Assembly: GCA_026874595.1 (NCBI GenBank)
Contig: CM049322.1
Location: forward strand, 39,428,840-39,492,839
Origin: Sipunculus nudus
Lineage: Eukaryota; Annelida; Sipuncula; Golfingiida; Sipunculidae
Direction of reading: 5' to 3'
DNA: 64,000 nt
The notes beneath the pieces are model-generated. The model ran no database searches, was not told the origin of the DNA, and worked only from the letters and a program-made list of their open reading frames with translations. Positions 24,358 through 37,199 of the stretch are shown one piece after another. Both the position numbers and the translations under genes were made by a program. Within the stretch, counting starts at the first letter, position 1, and the number at the start of each line of letters is the position of its first letter.

Positions 24358-25560
24358 TTTGGTATACATTAAAGAGCTAGGGCGTCAGCTTGCCTTAGCA
24401 GATTATATGTTTACTGCCCCAGATTCATGTTTCTACTGCCACGTCAGCCGAATTGGTCATTTGGTTAATATGAAATTCTTGTAGGTAATAGTTGTCTCTG
24501 TATGTCAGTTTTATTTTAGTATTAAAGTTACTGATTGATTGTCAACAAAAGGTGATTAAATCAAGATAGGAAACGACAATAAACAAATATATTGATTTTT
24601 ACCAACATAATGCTCCTCTCTCTATTATGTTCACTGTAAGAAATACACTCGTTTTGGTAACAAGGATTGTGTTATCTTGTACATGTTGACACTGAGAGAT
24701 GGAAGATGATGAATTGTTACCATACAATAAAACATAGAGATATGACAGGTTTCTCTAACGTAATCGATCAGTAATATATCTGGGTGTATTAAATATGCTC
24801 TTGAAAAGACGCCACTTCTTAGATTCGAATTTATTTGGCTCTATCCAAGGATTTCTCTGACTTAATTATGGTTCACTTATCGAGTCGGGGACGTATCACT
24901 TGAAAAGAACACTAATGTTGTTTGAGCAAAAGCCAAGTATTATCATTTCCCAGAACGCTCATTTGTTACCAAGCTTTTGTGCACGATCAAGCCCACGCAT
25001 GAGCAAAATCGATCGTATCTTGTATGCACTTCTTTGAGGTAACATCAGATCACCTTAACCTGATCTTTGCAACTGAAGTTTGCTGCGCGACTTTGTCCAT
25101 TCCATTCCTGTCCTTTTCTCTCTTTTTTTTCATAATCACCTTCAAAATAATTGTTGCTGTACCGTAATCGATATACCATTCCTATCCTTTCCATTACTAT
25201 TGAATATGCAAATTGTGTTCCGAATTTTAACAAAAGTCTTCAGATGAGCCAGGTTTTATTATTTTAGCATTTCCTTTTGTCTGTTTATAAATAAATGGCG
25301 TTAGAACCCCCACTGCTCTATTGGTTCATGTGATGTTACATTTATTGAGTATCACTGGAGTCATCACTTGATTATGAAAAAAAAAATACTGTGGGATGTC
25401 ACCTCTTGCACATCACAAATGCTTCGCATCCAACAAAGACTGTTCTCGTTAAGATTGCGCTACCTGGTGCACCAAATAGGAATAACAGCCAATGGTCGAG
25501 GGAACTATCTCATTTACAATACTAATTATCTCTGATCTTGCCATATATACTGGATATAAG
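24358..25560 (-). repeat. Lectin-unit upstream flank, copy A
   Basis: Sequence upstream of the pseudogene's first exon matches the upstream flanks of units B and C. This includes the block GCAAAATCGATCGT at 25003-25016 followed by GATCACCT at 25048. It is probably the old promoter region. Confidence 0.65.
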
Positions 25561-25997
25561 GAATACTAGAATAAACACACAAACACATAATCATTTATAT
25601 ATACATTCATACCTGAAACTTGTTTAAAACAATTGCATGTTGTAATATTGTTAAAAATTGTGCTGTTTGGCGTTGAATTTTATTACTTCATACTTTTTTC
25701 AGACTTTTTTTAGAAATGCTTCCCGGTAAAATCATGACTGTAACTGGAGCCTTATAGACCAGTAAAATAAGATACAAGAACATGGCCAGAGATGGTGGAA
25801 GTTGTCCATTGAATTTTTATGAAGATTAGCTACAAATATTAATTTAGAATTATTGAATTGTTCCTTTTTTTGTTCATGACTTTTGAGTGAAGTAATGAAG
25901 CTCGCAACAGACAAGACAACAAACAAAAAGAAAACGGTATAATATCTCCTCACATAGGCGAGGTTTTGAAGTATATGCGGTCATTGCCAGGATGTCG
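25561..25997. other. Non-coding stretch, nothing recognised
   Basis: AT-rich sequence between the lectin-unit flank and the solo LTR. Overlapping short frames on the minus strand show no family resemblance. Confidence 0.4.
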
Positions 25998-26705
25998 TGA
26001 GACAACAGGCGATAATAATAAGAGTCGCCGGTGTTTCGGGTCGAGTCACGCCACGGTAACGTCTCGCGCTCCGGAATGTTGCATCGTAGTCGTAGTATGG
26101 TTCCCAACCTATTTAGATGGTCGAAGACATTGTATAATACTAATGAATATGGATGAGTCATCAGGGTAGAAGGGTATTTAAAAGGGTCGCACTCACACAG
26201 TGGTCATTCAGTCTTCGGTGTCCAGATGTGCAGCCAACCAGTCCAGCCAGGGCATATCAGCCATGCTTCCTAGGTTGTCCCAGCTCGATGTTACAGGCCA
26301 TGACTTCCAGGTCGGATTACCACTTCAAAGGGAGGGACTACCGTTTAGATGCCATCCTTCCGTAGCTGATGTACTAGTGTTACAAGCCAATAGCAGATAT
26401 TGAGCGTCTAGTGTCTGCTAATCCCTGGGAGGATACATGGACTTTGTGTACGCTGATAATGGAACCTTGTGGAGCTCGGAACATTGTCTTGTAGGTAGAT
26501 CTGAGCTCTGTAACTTTCTGTTAATATATTCATTCTTGCTTAGCCACTGCGTTGTGGTGTCGCTGAGGACCAAAACGATGAGTGCGACATCAAAAACCAC
26601 ACCATCCCTACTTTAACACGTTAAATCAAAGGCAACCCGGTCCGTCACTCTGTAAGGGCAGCCTTTTTCCCAGGTCAACGGTAAGGGGGAACGTTTATCG
26701 GGAAT
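25998..26705 (+). mobile_element. Solo LTR of a Gypsy-type element
   Basis: The part from about 26255 to 26705 is the reverse complement of 40660-40970, the 5' LTR of the decayed Gypsy element, with scattered differences. Matching landmarks are TTACAGGCCA, GGTCGGATTACCA, AAACGATGAGTGCG and GTAAGGGCAGCC. A TATA-like TATTTAAAAGGG at 26175 lies upstream of the matching part, suiting an LTR promoter. The 5' boundary near TGTCGTGAGACAACAGG is a guess. No internal region adjoins it, so it is a solo LTR left by recombination or a truncated copy. Confidence 0.65.
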
Positions 26706-26708
26706 ATA

Positions 26709-26751
<43 letters not shown>

Positions 26752-26760
26752 TTATATATG
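26706..26760. repeat. TA microsatellite, interrupted
   Basis: TA-rich repeat at the downstream edge of the solo LTR. Confidence 0.85.
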
Positions 26761-26874
26761 TTTGTATATTTATATATCATTCTTTATTTTTATTTACCGT
26801 TAAAAATTGAGTTTTGTGTAGCATTATTTATACTCCACAATACTTTGAAAATTTGAATTATTTTATGTGTCCAG

Positions 26875-29290
26875 TGATATGTCTGCTAAATGTTTGTGTG
26901 TTGTTTTATGTTTTTGCTTCTATGTATATGTATATGTTTGTACGGTTAGTGTGTATCCGTTGTACTCCTTTTTAATAAACTTGTTTATAAATAGCCAATT
27001 TTATGCCAGTTGATGTTAACTCACTTTGACGTATATCCAAATACTTATATTAGTAAATCATTTATAAAATATCTGTTCAAGATTTTGTTACATATGGATC
27101 TTAACTAAATTTTAAATATATCTACTTAATAGTAAAGAGTACTAGAATGTTAATTATATGTAAGTGTGTATATCCAAATTCCTATCTGTATATTACTTTT
27201 CTTGATTTTCTTCAAACTAAACCAAAATAGCAGTTGCAAAATTTCAAAAATAATTCTCAGCTTTCCTGCCAGAATACGGTGCAGGAAAAGAGACCTGAGG
27301 GATTTTTTTTCTTTTCTAATAAATTGCCTCCTCTAACTTTATGGTTATGGGTACAATTATTACAATTTATAGAACATCTTAACAGACGAATGAAGAAGAT
27401 ACACTCTTTTCTTTCAAAGACTGCTTTGAGCAGTGTGCATATGAGAAACAGACGGTTTTCTATTCAATACGATTAAGGCGTTTGTTGCATTTCATGCGCG
27501 TACATGTTTGAAAGAATAGAATCTTTAATCTTATCTCCAGTTAAAATAAATATCACATGTATGACGTGTGCATGTGTAAGAAATGTGTATGGTTGTCTGT
27601 TTGAAAAGTTAAGCAAACCTCGGTTATAAACAAAGGACGGTGAAAAACTTATATACAAACAGCAGTGTTTAACAATAGGCCTATGGGCAGTAGATGGTAC
27701 AGTATATTGAATGATAGTGTCTTCAACAATACAATGAAAACGGTATCTTAATCTAACCCTTTGGATTTTAGGTCTTGTATGCACAGGATTAGTTATATCT
27801 CAGGAAACACTAGTTAACGTTCTCTTTGAACAAAATATTCGACACGGTCACCTCAATACAATGTATATCATCTGGTTTATAAAGATGATATTAACAAACA
27901 CATTTATTGTTTTATTTATTTATTCACTTACATTGACACAAGAAGAATTGACAATGTGATTGATGACATGATGTGAAACTTAAAAGGTACTGAGGAAATT
28001 TCATCTGCTTGCTAAAAGTAAGTGAATTATTACACAGCAGTGCTAGTCTGGTCACAAACTGGAGATTTTAAGGAAAATCATCGAAAAAGCGTCATGTCCA
28101 AATGTGTCTGCAATATTATTAAATAAAAATTCTAAAGCTATAGCAAGGTGACAGTAATTTATCTGATCGAAATGGAAATACGCACTACTGAATCACACTT
28201 TTATGGTTGTGAAAGAAAACCAGCCTGATATAATTGCCAACAATGCACACAACAATAAACATTTACCGAGCGTTTGATCAAGACTATTGTATATGCAAAA
28301 TATAGTGCTAAACGATGTGCGTTTGCCGAGAAAAACTGTTGAACTTACAGAAATCCAAGTCATTCCATTAATATAGCTCAGATAGTTCTTAAAATTGACG
28401 AGCTTATTTTATATTTTTCGTGAATAAAGTCTACACTATGAGATTATGTATACTGAATGCTGAACGATAAATTTTTTAACTAAACTAATTGAAAACTCTC
28501 ATTTCTTACATAAAGGACTGAACAGAGAAAATCTCATTCTCTCCCATAACAACATTACATTATCAAGCGGACCTGTCACTATCACCACAGAAACCAACGA
28601 ATCGACTTAACATTATAATAGGTCACATACACAATATATAAATTATATACTGGGATATTCTTAAAGTTTTCTTCCGTGAGATTTAACAATTAAATGCTAC
28701 ATTACTATATAGCAACAATACACATATTATAATATATAAATATATCATAATCATATAAATATGTATACTGAATGGTGGATGATAAATCTGTGAGCTAAAA
28801 CGAATTAAAACTCATTCCACACACAAGGAAATGAAAAGAAAAATCAACTTTCTTGCCCATAAGCATAGTAAATTAATTATCAACTAGCATCACACGACCC
28901 GGCGATTCGACGTAACATTATCATAGAACACATACACCAGTATCCAGCCAGATATAAATTATATATTGGGAGAACGTTCTTAAGCCTTACTACCATGATG
29001 TTGTACAACAAACTGTTACATTATGTGGCAATAACACATACTATAATATATAATATGTTTCTACATATAATATTTACTTTGCATTGTTTAAATATATTTG
29101 AACTGTCACGCATAATAAAGCAAATTGGCTTTGTTTATCAATGTAAATTATAGCCATGATCCTATCCTTATTTTAATCACAATAACTGTACTCATTAGTA
29201 TCTGGCAATGATCAATGATCCTTATATAGTCGTGCCAATAGACTGATTATAATCATTATTATCATATATTATATATGGCAAATTAAGGTA
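26875..29290 (-). repeat. Lectin-unit 3' flank, copy B of a segmental duplication
   Basis: Homologous to 19575-22745 in the same order and orientation. Copy B has its own inner tandem duplication: 28440-28750 and 28758-29070 share TATACTGAATG, GATAAAT and the following AAACTC...AGGA...GAGA blocks. Copy A holds this segment once, near 22310-22640. No coding function is seen; the frame at 27234-27476 is not shared with copy A. Confidence 0.72.
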
Positions 29291-29344
29291 CTCTGTTACA
29301 AGAGAGTATATTTCCTTAGTGTACGGGAAGTTGTTGTTCTTTCA

Positions 29345-29740
29345 CTTTATCAACCTTATATATAGAGAGAGATGGCAATGGTATATAAAGAAAAGTCGGG
29401 TCACTGAAGGTGGGAGTATAACCAATGATCTTCCGATTTCCGGTCGGGTGCCCAAACCCCTTGGCTACTCCAAATTCCCTTCCACTCTGTGTATTTGCAC
29501 ACTTTTATAGGAACCAGCTTAGTGACGTCCCGGTCCTGACATCATAGTCTCACATACTACAATTGCCGGAACGGCGACTTTGCATGCAGCAGGGAGAACT
29601 AATGGCCTTATACTATGTCCGGCATTTATATTATATAGAGATGTTTGAATAGCATGATCTACCGATTTCCGGTTCGTTTCTCACCTTCAGTGAACCGACT
29701 TTTCTGTGTATACAATTTCCATCTATATACAATAAACCAG
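29345..29740. mobile_element. Mosaic inverted-repeat element (MITE-like)
   Basis: The outer arms are inverted copies. The left arm has GAAAAGTCGGGTCACTGAAG near 29391, and the right arm has CTTCAGTGAACCGACTTTTC near 29685. Just inside, GATCTTCCGATTTCCGGTCG (29428) and GATCTACCGATTTCCGGTTC (29657) are in direct orientation, so the inner part has been rearranged relative to the arms. The core at 29552-29650 (TCATAGTCTCAC, TTTGCATGCAGCAGGG, TGGCCTTATA) recurs at 37787-37870. The left arm recurs at 37905. No protein is encoded. I read it as a non-autonomous element of unknown class. Confidence 0.65.
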
Positions 29741-29744
29741 CGTG

Positions 29745-29745
29745 G

Positions 29746-29806
<61 letters not shown>
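29745..29806. repeat. TA microsatellite
   Basis: About 30 TA units between the mosaic element and the conserved lectin 3' flank. Confidence 0.95.
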
Positions 29807-29808
<2 letters not shown>

Positions 29809-30108
29809 GAAAAAAATGAAAGCTTGTAAATATAAAGAAAACTTTGGATAAAAACAGTGGCATGTTTTTATGGATAACAACTATTTACATCTAGTAAGAA
29901 AGTCCTAGCTGCAGATGTCATGGTGAATGGGGCTGGTTAAATAAGAAAAGAAACAATATGTTTCGCAGTGAGCTACCTAACATTTGGAAATGCTGTTAAT
30001 TGAAATGGCATTAGCTTGTCCCCTAGGGGCTTCAGTTGTATTTTTATATAATTTAGGAATATGTTTCCGATACCGTGTCTTGTATAATAATCTCAAAGTT
30101 TTGATCAT

Positions 30109-30830
30109 TCACTGAAATGTACCATCTTGCTCACAAATTAAATAATAATGATGATATGAATTGCGATCGTCCCATTGATAATTATCTGTTAAACGCAGAA
30201 AATCTTCTTCATATGGACCAAAGTCATTTGGTTCTCCAACTTCCCACTTGGTAAAGTTTAATACTGCACCAGTAGCTCTCCACACACATTTGCCCTCGTA
30301 TCTAGCATCAGTTCCTGATATCCAGAAACTCCCTCCTGAAAAGTGAAACATGAAGATCTGCTACTTTCTGATTGCTTTTAAAACAGAACCAGGTTTTCTG
30401 AGTTAATAAAAAAAGAAAAAAAAGCCCGATAGAAAGCCACCATGTCAACGATACCACATAGTAGCCATCTTACTTTTCTTTTTTTAGTTCTTTATGAAAA
30501 TAGCAGCCACAGTACAGTTCATTAGAATAAGCTACACCAGTTACCGTTTCCGTAAGTCTTGAGCATATGTTCGATATGCGCTTGATCTTCAGCTGTTTCA
30601 ATGCTGACCAGTTCTCCGCTGATTTGAAGGCAGATTGTGTATGCTATAAGTAGGGTATATTTATGGGAGCTAATGTGATAACAAGAAGGAGCACACCTCC
30701 GATTTACGATTCGTCCACACGTGAAGCCATCCATGAAATTGTCTGGACATATTATGACTGGAATTAGCAAAACACAACACTAACAATAACATTTAGAGAA
30801 ACAAAAAGGCGTTTGTTATTCAGAAATTTT

Positions 30831-30873
<43 letters not shown>

Positions 30874-32416
30874 TACATACATATGGTATTCCTATGTTTA
30901 ATACAAGGTTAAACTGATAAATCCCCTTCAGGACCTCACCGATGTTGGCGTATGCTACTTGGCGGCGATATATTAATCAGAACAATAATAAAAATAATAA
31001 TAATGCAATAATGAGCAACATCAAGAAGAAAAGAAACACAGAAAAAGAAGTAAAATTATTTTTCATAATTATACTATTATTATAATTACTATTTAACATT
31101 ACTCTAAATGTAATTTTATATTACATTAAAAGTAATTAAACTTATAGTAATATTAAATAATAATCATAATATTAGAATTATAATCATCAGGATAATAACA
31201 TTCATTATTAAAAGCATAAAAATATTCAGTTCGAATTATAGCACTCCCTTGGTGTACTACCCGAGCTCTCGATAGGTTCCGTTGGCTTCGGCTGTGAACA
31301 TTGACCTCCTGGCTGTTCAGTGTCGACAGTTCTCTCGCCTTGAAAGACACATATATTGGGAAGGATGGTTATAGTGTTGCTATTCGGTTTTTTCCCTGGC
31401 ATTTTAATGTTATTTTTCTGTTTTGTGCGCTCCACTAATAATGCTCTATTCTTTTACGCACATTTCTAATACTAATTATATTCTAATTGTAACAATATTT
31501 AGAGTAATATTGATATAATAATTGTAATATTTTAATTATAATAATAGTGATATAAGTAATCGAAATATGAAATATTCAGTTATGAATTACAGTACGTCTT
31601 TACTGTAATACCTGAAAGCTTGCTATGCACTGTTTGTTTCTTTTTATAAACCGGCCTCTTAGACGGCTGTGAGCATCCGACCCTAGGTTGTTCAATGGCG
31701 ACAGGTCCCTCGCCTCGAAGGATGCATACATTAGGAAGGATGGTTACAGTGTGACAAGTTGGGTTTCTTTGTTTGTGACATATTTCCTGGCATTCACTTC
31801 TTTTTATTCTATTCTTGTGCACTCGTTTTAGATCTCGATCAGGAGGAACGTGATTCTCCACCATTAACACTGGAAAAAACAAATTGTTTTGGATATCACA
31901 TGACTATTTGTGAAAACCAGAATAAGGTAATATTTAAGTAACATGATAACACGATATAAGTAACAGGTTTTTGTTCAAATAAAGAAGACAAGTAACGGAG
32001 AAGTAGGTCTGAAAAATGAAATGTTTATTTGCTATATTCAACGAAGGTTCTGTAGATCTGCCCGGGTAAACGCCTGTTTGAAAAGGTATAAAGGGACCAC
32101 AGTTATGCTCTAAATGAGGATAGTATGCTTCCTAAATGTAAGGAGAGTTGATTTTTTGATTTGGAAAAGGTTGATAAAATTAAAGTTTGAAAATGTTTTA
32201 TACGGTACAGTCAGAGTGTTCGCCGATAATGAAATAAAAATACAGAAGTCCATATATGACTCAAAGACATAATTATTTACAAACATCCTGGAAAGGAAAC
32301 GTAATCATATTTATCTTCACAACAAATCATGGAAACATGATAAAAATCCTAAAAAAAGTAGAATATCTACCAAGTTGAAAGAAGATATTTAATGGTATCA
32401 AGTCAGTCACAATCAT
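30109..32416 (-). CDS. Secreted C-type lectin with Cys-rich N-terminal domain, unit B (intact)
   Basis: Minus strand. Exons: 32371-32416, 31612-31869, 30545-30757 and 30109-30335. All junctions are GT-AG and phase 1, giving 247 residues. Exon 1 and the start of exon 2 form a short hydrophobic leader (LIPLNIFFQ, then VLMV). Exon 2 holds a small domain with SECQEICH, PTCH, PNVC and GCSQ. Exons 3-4 form one C-type lectin domain: CPDNF, PSCYHISSH, LVSIETAEDQAHIE, FWISGTD, KW.VGEPND, QWDDR and LICEQD. EPN at 207-209 and WDD are the Ca2+/mannose-type binding motifs. The usual inner disulphide pair (C3-C4) is missing, and a Cys at 189 replaces the Trp seen in unit C. An in-frame optional exon lies at 31261-31434. 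Likely a secreted immune or recognition lectin (inference). Confidence 0.87.
30836..30871. repeat. TA microsatellite in lectin intron
   Basis: Pure TA repeat in the intron before exon 3 (minus-strand gene). Confidence 0.9.
31261..31434 (-). CDS. Second, optional Cys-rich exon of lectin unit B
   Basis: A diverged duplicate of exon 2, reading ITILPNICVFQGERTVDTEQ in place of VTILPNVCILRGEGPVAIEQ. It has an AG before 31434 and a GT after 31261. At 174 bases it is open and keeps phase 1 on both sides, so it could be added to or left out of the mRNA without shifting frame. It has lost the ECQEIC part. Including it would give a 305-residue protein. Whether it is spliced in cannot be told from the sequence. 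Confidence 0.5.
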
Positions 32417-34611
32417 TATGTCATGTCCTTTAGTAATGCGTTGAATCTCCAATCCGAGGTTACTACAATAATCTATATGTTCACTGCGCCAAAATTGTTT
32501 CTACTGCCACGTCAGCGAAAATGGTCGTTCGTCGAATATGGAACCAGTGAAGGTGATTGTCTTCTCGTTTGTGTTTATATCAGCTGTGTTATTTGTTACT
32601 AATCGATCGTTAACATAAGATATTACAATGCACAGATGTGCTAGTAATATAACAACATAATATCACTCTTATTTGCTTATATATTAAAAAGTAAAGCTGC
32701 ATTGGTTTTGCTTATAAAGACCTAGATATTTGTAAATGCTTACGATCAGAGTTATACCGATGTACATTATTGGGGATTTATTTTACAATACAATACTTGA
32801 GAATTCTAACAAGATTAAATTTGAGTAAATAATATTTTTGCCTGAATTCAATACGCACTGAACAAAAAGATTGATGGGTTCAAATAAATTTGTCTTTAGA
32901 TACGGAAATTGGATACACGATGTTAAATACGGTTCACTTTATCGAGATTGAGACGTATCACTGAGGAGAATATAAGGATTGTTTAGGCTAAAGCCAATTA
33001 TAATTATAAATAAGAACGCTCAATAGTAAAATTGATTTGCTGCACGCCAGAGCCCAGGTTTGTGCCAAATCGATCGTCACGTATATGCAGTTCTTAAAAT
33101 CTTGATTGTCGGATCACCTATATCTTTGCTATTAAAGTATGGTGCAATATTCCATTCCAATTATTGTTTGTATTAGGTGTGCGCAAAATGTGTCTCAAGT
33201 CAAAATTCTTAAGATTAGCAATTATGTTCCTAAAAAATTGAGCCTTTTTTTGTCAGTTTCTAGAGTTTTTCCCATTTTTTTGGTGAAAATATGCCATAAT
33301 ACAGTATCATACGTCTTTGATGATACGGTATTAGATGTGTTGATAGGTATTACCCAAAGGTCAATATGCATGCAAAGTAAAACGGTTCATGAAATTTTTG
33401 TTAAACGGTCATGATATAGTCAATGCATTCTTGTTTTACTATTATCGTCCAATGTACGGATACAATTTGTTCTATTTGAAAGATCAATATACGCCGGAGT
33501 CATTTGGTGACGTGGGCATCATGTATATATGACAAAGTTTTCGAATTTACCCCTGTTTGCGATGCATTTTATCAAAATGCGTTATAGTAAGTTGATCCAG
33601 GCGCGCAGTGATATAACCCGCATTACGAACTGGCTATCTGTATTCGGTTTATACAAGCGCCAAAAAATAATAATATGGAATTTGGAACCCCACTACTGTT
33701 GGTTCCTTCGCCGTAACATTCATTGAACCACTGATTTCATCCCTCCCTAAATTTGAAATACTATAAGGTTGCACGCCTTCCACATGGCATAAAGTGTATG
33801 TAATATATGCAATAAATGATATGTCTCTTTGCATCTTTTTGCACTGTAGTGTTTTTTATGTCTTGTTTCCAGCATCTGATAAAATAATTAGTAAATATGT
33901 CATTTAACATAGGTTAAAGACTAATTTATATAAACCATAGAAAAAACAGAAATGGATAAATATTATTTTTATAGAAATCCTTACCCAGTTGGAAGAAGAT
34001 AGTCGATGTTATCAAGTAAGTTGAAATCATACTGACTGCCCCTTGGCAACGCGTTGAATCTTCAATCTGAGTTGACCACAGTAAGCTATATGTTCACTGT
34101 GCTAAAATGATGTTTTTTTCTGCCACGTAAGTGGAAATGGTCGTTCGATAAATATGGAACCAGTGAAGGTAATTGTCCTCTCGTGTATGTGTATATCTTT
34201 TGTGTTTTGTACCATTGGTTGCTAATCAATCGATAATAAAATAAATAACAATACACATATATGGATTTGGGGATTCATTTTAGAATACCATAATACAGAC
34301 GGATAACAGGAATGACAGACGTCCGACATGATTCATTTTTAATAAATAATATATCTACCTGACTTCAATACGCATTGAACTAAAAAAAGTAATTTGTTAG
34401 GTTAAAAAAAGCACTGGCTTTATATGGGCTAAACTTATATTTTATTTCATTCCCGTACATTCATTTGCAACAAAGCTTTTGTGCACGATCAAGCCCATGC
34501 ATGCGCAAAATCGATCGTATCGCATATGCAGATATAAGATCTTGTATGACGTAGGAAGAATAGGATCACCTTATCCAGAGCTTTGCAATTGACTTAATCA
34601 GTGTTTGAGTG

Positions 34612-34665
<54 letters not shown>

Positions 34666-36860
34666 GAACATGGCTTTTAAACATGAATCTCGTTTCTTTC
34701 AGGTTCCCTTGGTAACCACACAAGTTGTTGCCGTGAACTGCCATGTACGTGTAGGCTACTCTTCCAGAATCATACATGTCATATATCGCCGACAGTTGTG
34801 GCTAGTTTAATGGAAAGATCTATTAAATTATTGTGCGATATTTCATTCGCATTATTTTTTTATTCGTGTGTCAGCCAAATGTGTCTGGAATTAAAGACCG
34901 CCTTGAGATTAGCCTGTTTTTATTATTTTAGCCTGTCCTTTTCAGTAACAGGTCATTGGATGAAAACGATGCCATAATACAAGTTTTCATCTACCAGTCT
35001 GTCTAAAGCTATACGTCATTGAACATTTTGGTTGGAATTTACTTGGCCTCTTGTCAGTACATATAAAAATCCCACCAGTTACTCTTGTCTTCATAACTTA
35101 TTCTATGCATTATCAGCCCTAAAACATGTACACGTAGTCCGTCCATGTATGTTCTACGGATGTTTATTAATTTTCGCGCTTGTGCAATAGATACTCGTTT
35201 CATTCTCAACACAAGGACAAAAAACACAACATTCCGATCACTACCTTACCCAAAGGTCAATCTGCATGTAATGTAAATGTTTTTATTTATTTGTCGATCC
35301 TCAACAGTAATATTGATTTTGGTGCAGCCCCGGTTTGTGCAAAATTTATCGTCAAGTATATGCAGTTCTAAGATCTTGATTGTCGGATCACCTATATCAG
35401 ATCTTTGCTATTGAAGTATGGTGCAATATTCCTTCCCCAAGCTTGCTTGTATTAGTGTGTGCGCAAAATATGTCTCAAATAAAAATATTTTGAGAATAAC
35501 AATTTATTTCTAATAAATTTAGTTTTTTTTGTTAGTTACTTGACTTCTCATCATTTTTTGTGGAATAGATGCCATGATTCAGCACGTCTTTAAATATACG
35601 GTATTAAACGTTGATGTTGATTGGTTATACCAAAAGGTCAATATGTATGCAGAGCAAAATGATCCATGCATGCTTACTTAACTGTTATCGTACCATGTAC
35701 AGGAACAATCTGTTCTGTTTAAAAGATCAATAACCATGCAAAATATGCAACGGAGTCATATGGTGACGTGCTCTTCGTGCATGTATAAAGAAGTTTTCAA
35801 ATTTACCACTGTTTTCGATGCCTTTTACCAAAATTCCTTAAAGTAAGTTGATATAAGCGTACAGTGCCGATACAACCCGCATTGCGAATTCGGTATCTGT
35901 ATTCAGTTGATACATGCGAAAAAACAATGTGTGTGTGTGTGTGTGCAGCTATGTATTCCATGTTAAAAATCAATTTTATAAAGATAGGCAAATCCCACTT
36001 TTATTCCAGCATATGTTTAAACACGTTGTAGTAAAATTAAAAGCTTATATCATCGAATGTCATTAAACATCGGTTTAAGTGTATTTTCTAAATACAAAAA
36101 CAGTAAACACAGTGGAAAAAGTTATATTCGGGAAAATATTTATCCAGTTGACAGAGGATATTCAATGGTATCAAGTAAGTTAAACTTTCTGTTGTTCCCC
36201 TTGGAAATGCGTTGAATCTCCCATCAGTGCTGGCCATAGTATATTATATGTCCAGTGTCGGTAAATCAAGTTTATACTACCACGTCTGCAAAAATGTTCG
36301 TTCTCATTTATGTGAATATAAGTTGTGTTTATGTACCATTGGTTTCCTTATCAAAAGATAATACACAGATGTGGTATTGCTACCAATTTGACAAGATTAT
36401 GTCCTTCTACTTTGCTTGCATTTTCGAAAGAAAATCTGCATTAAGTTTGTTGGGAAAGAGGGTTTTAATTTATAAAGGGTTTATAATCAAACAGGTTAAG
36501 TGAGGTACATAAATGGGTTTTTATTTTACACTATTGGAATGGAAGAAGCTGACAGGATTCAATTTCAATAAATAAAATGTCTGCACTAAATTCAATATGA
36601 ATGGAACAAAACAAAACTCCCTTGAAAGGTTCGAAACAATTTACCTTTAGATAAGGAAATTGGCTTCTATGTGTAATATACCGATCTATAGATCAAGTCG
36701 AACAACGATCACTCAGAAGAACATAAGCGTTGTTCTTCGCAAAAGTTAATTATTATTGTGTCCAAAACTTTCAACTGCACAAAAGTTCCGCTGAACGATC
36801 CAGCCCAAACATGCGCAAAATCGATCGTCACGTATATGAGTCTTGGCACCAGTGGCGAGA
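32417..36860 (-). repeat. Tandemly repeated upstream (promoter plus first-exon) region of lectin unit B
   Basis: Segments starting near the first exon recur near 32371, 33985 and 36147. Each is followed upstream by CTGCCACGT and CATATTC/ATATGGAACC-type blocks. Further up is an AATCGATCGT/TATGCAG/GGATCACCT block at 33068, 34508, 35341 (variant) and 36817 (which lacks the distal part). The 33320-33660 and 35600-35930 segments are also copies of each other. A TA repeat lies at 34619-34657 and a GT repeat at 35930-35946. No other gene is visible in these 4.4 kb. Confidence 0.72.
33985..34030 (-). CDS. Possible alternative first exon for lectin unit B
   Basis: Minus strand. It reads MISTYLITSTIFFQL followed by a phase-1 donor GGTAAGG, so it is the same length (46 bases) and phase as the exon at 32371-32416. 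Its donor is closer to consensus than the GTAGAT of that exon. It could splice to the Cys-rich exon and give the same mature lectin from a second promoter. A third copy near 36147 has lost both ATG and GT. Confidence 0.5.
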
Positions 36861-37199
36861 AAATGTCTGAAAGGTTTATTTTGTTGTAACCCAATAACAA
36901 ATATTACTTTATTTTTATCCTTAAAAAGAGCACTTAGTATCTCTTTCCATCCTCAATGATAAGGACGTTATATGCAAAGGTATAAAGTGATTAATTTATT
37001 TATATGGGCCACTAATATATTGTAAGAGAAATAGCTATAGTCATGTTTCAAATCGATTATGGGGCTACCTCATCTATGTAACATCACTTAATTCAATTCA
37101 AGAAATGATGTTAATATGTTCATAGATAAACAAAATTAATAAAACATAGACCAGGGGCGATTAGGCCCAGCTAAACTTAGACCTAGAAAAAACTTGTTT
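36861..37199. other. Non-coding stretch, nothing recognised
   Basis: AT-rich sequence between the repeated lectin upstream region and the inverted flank copy. Confidence 0.4.
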
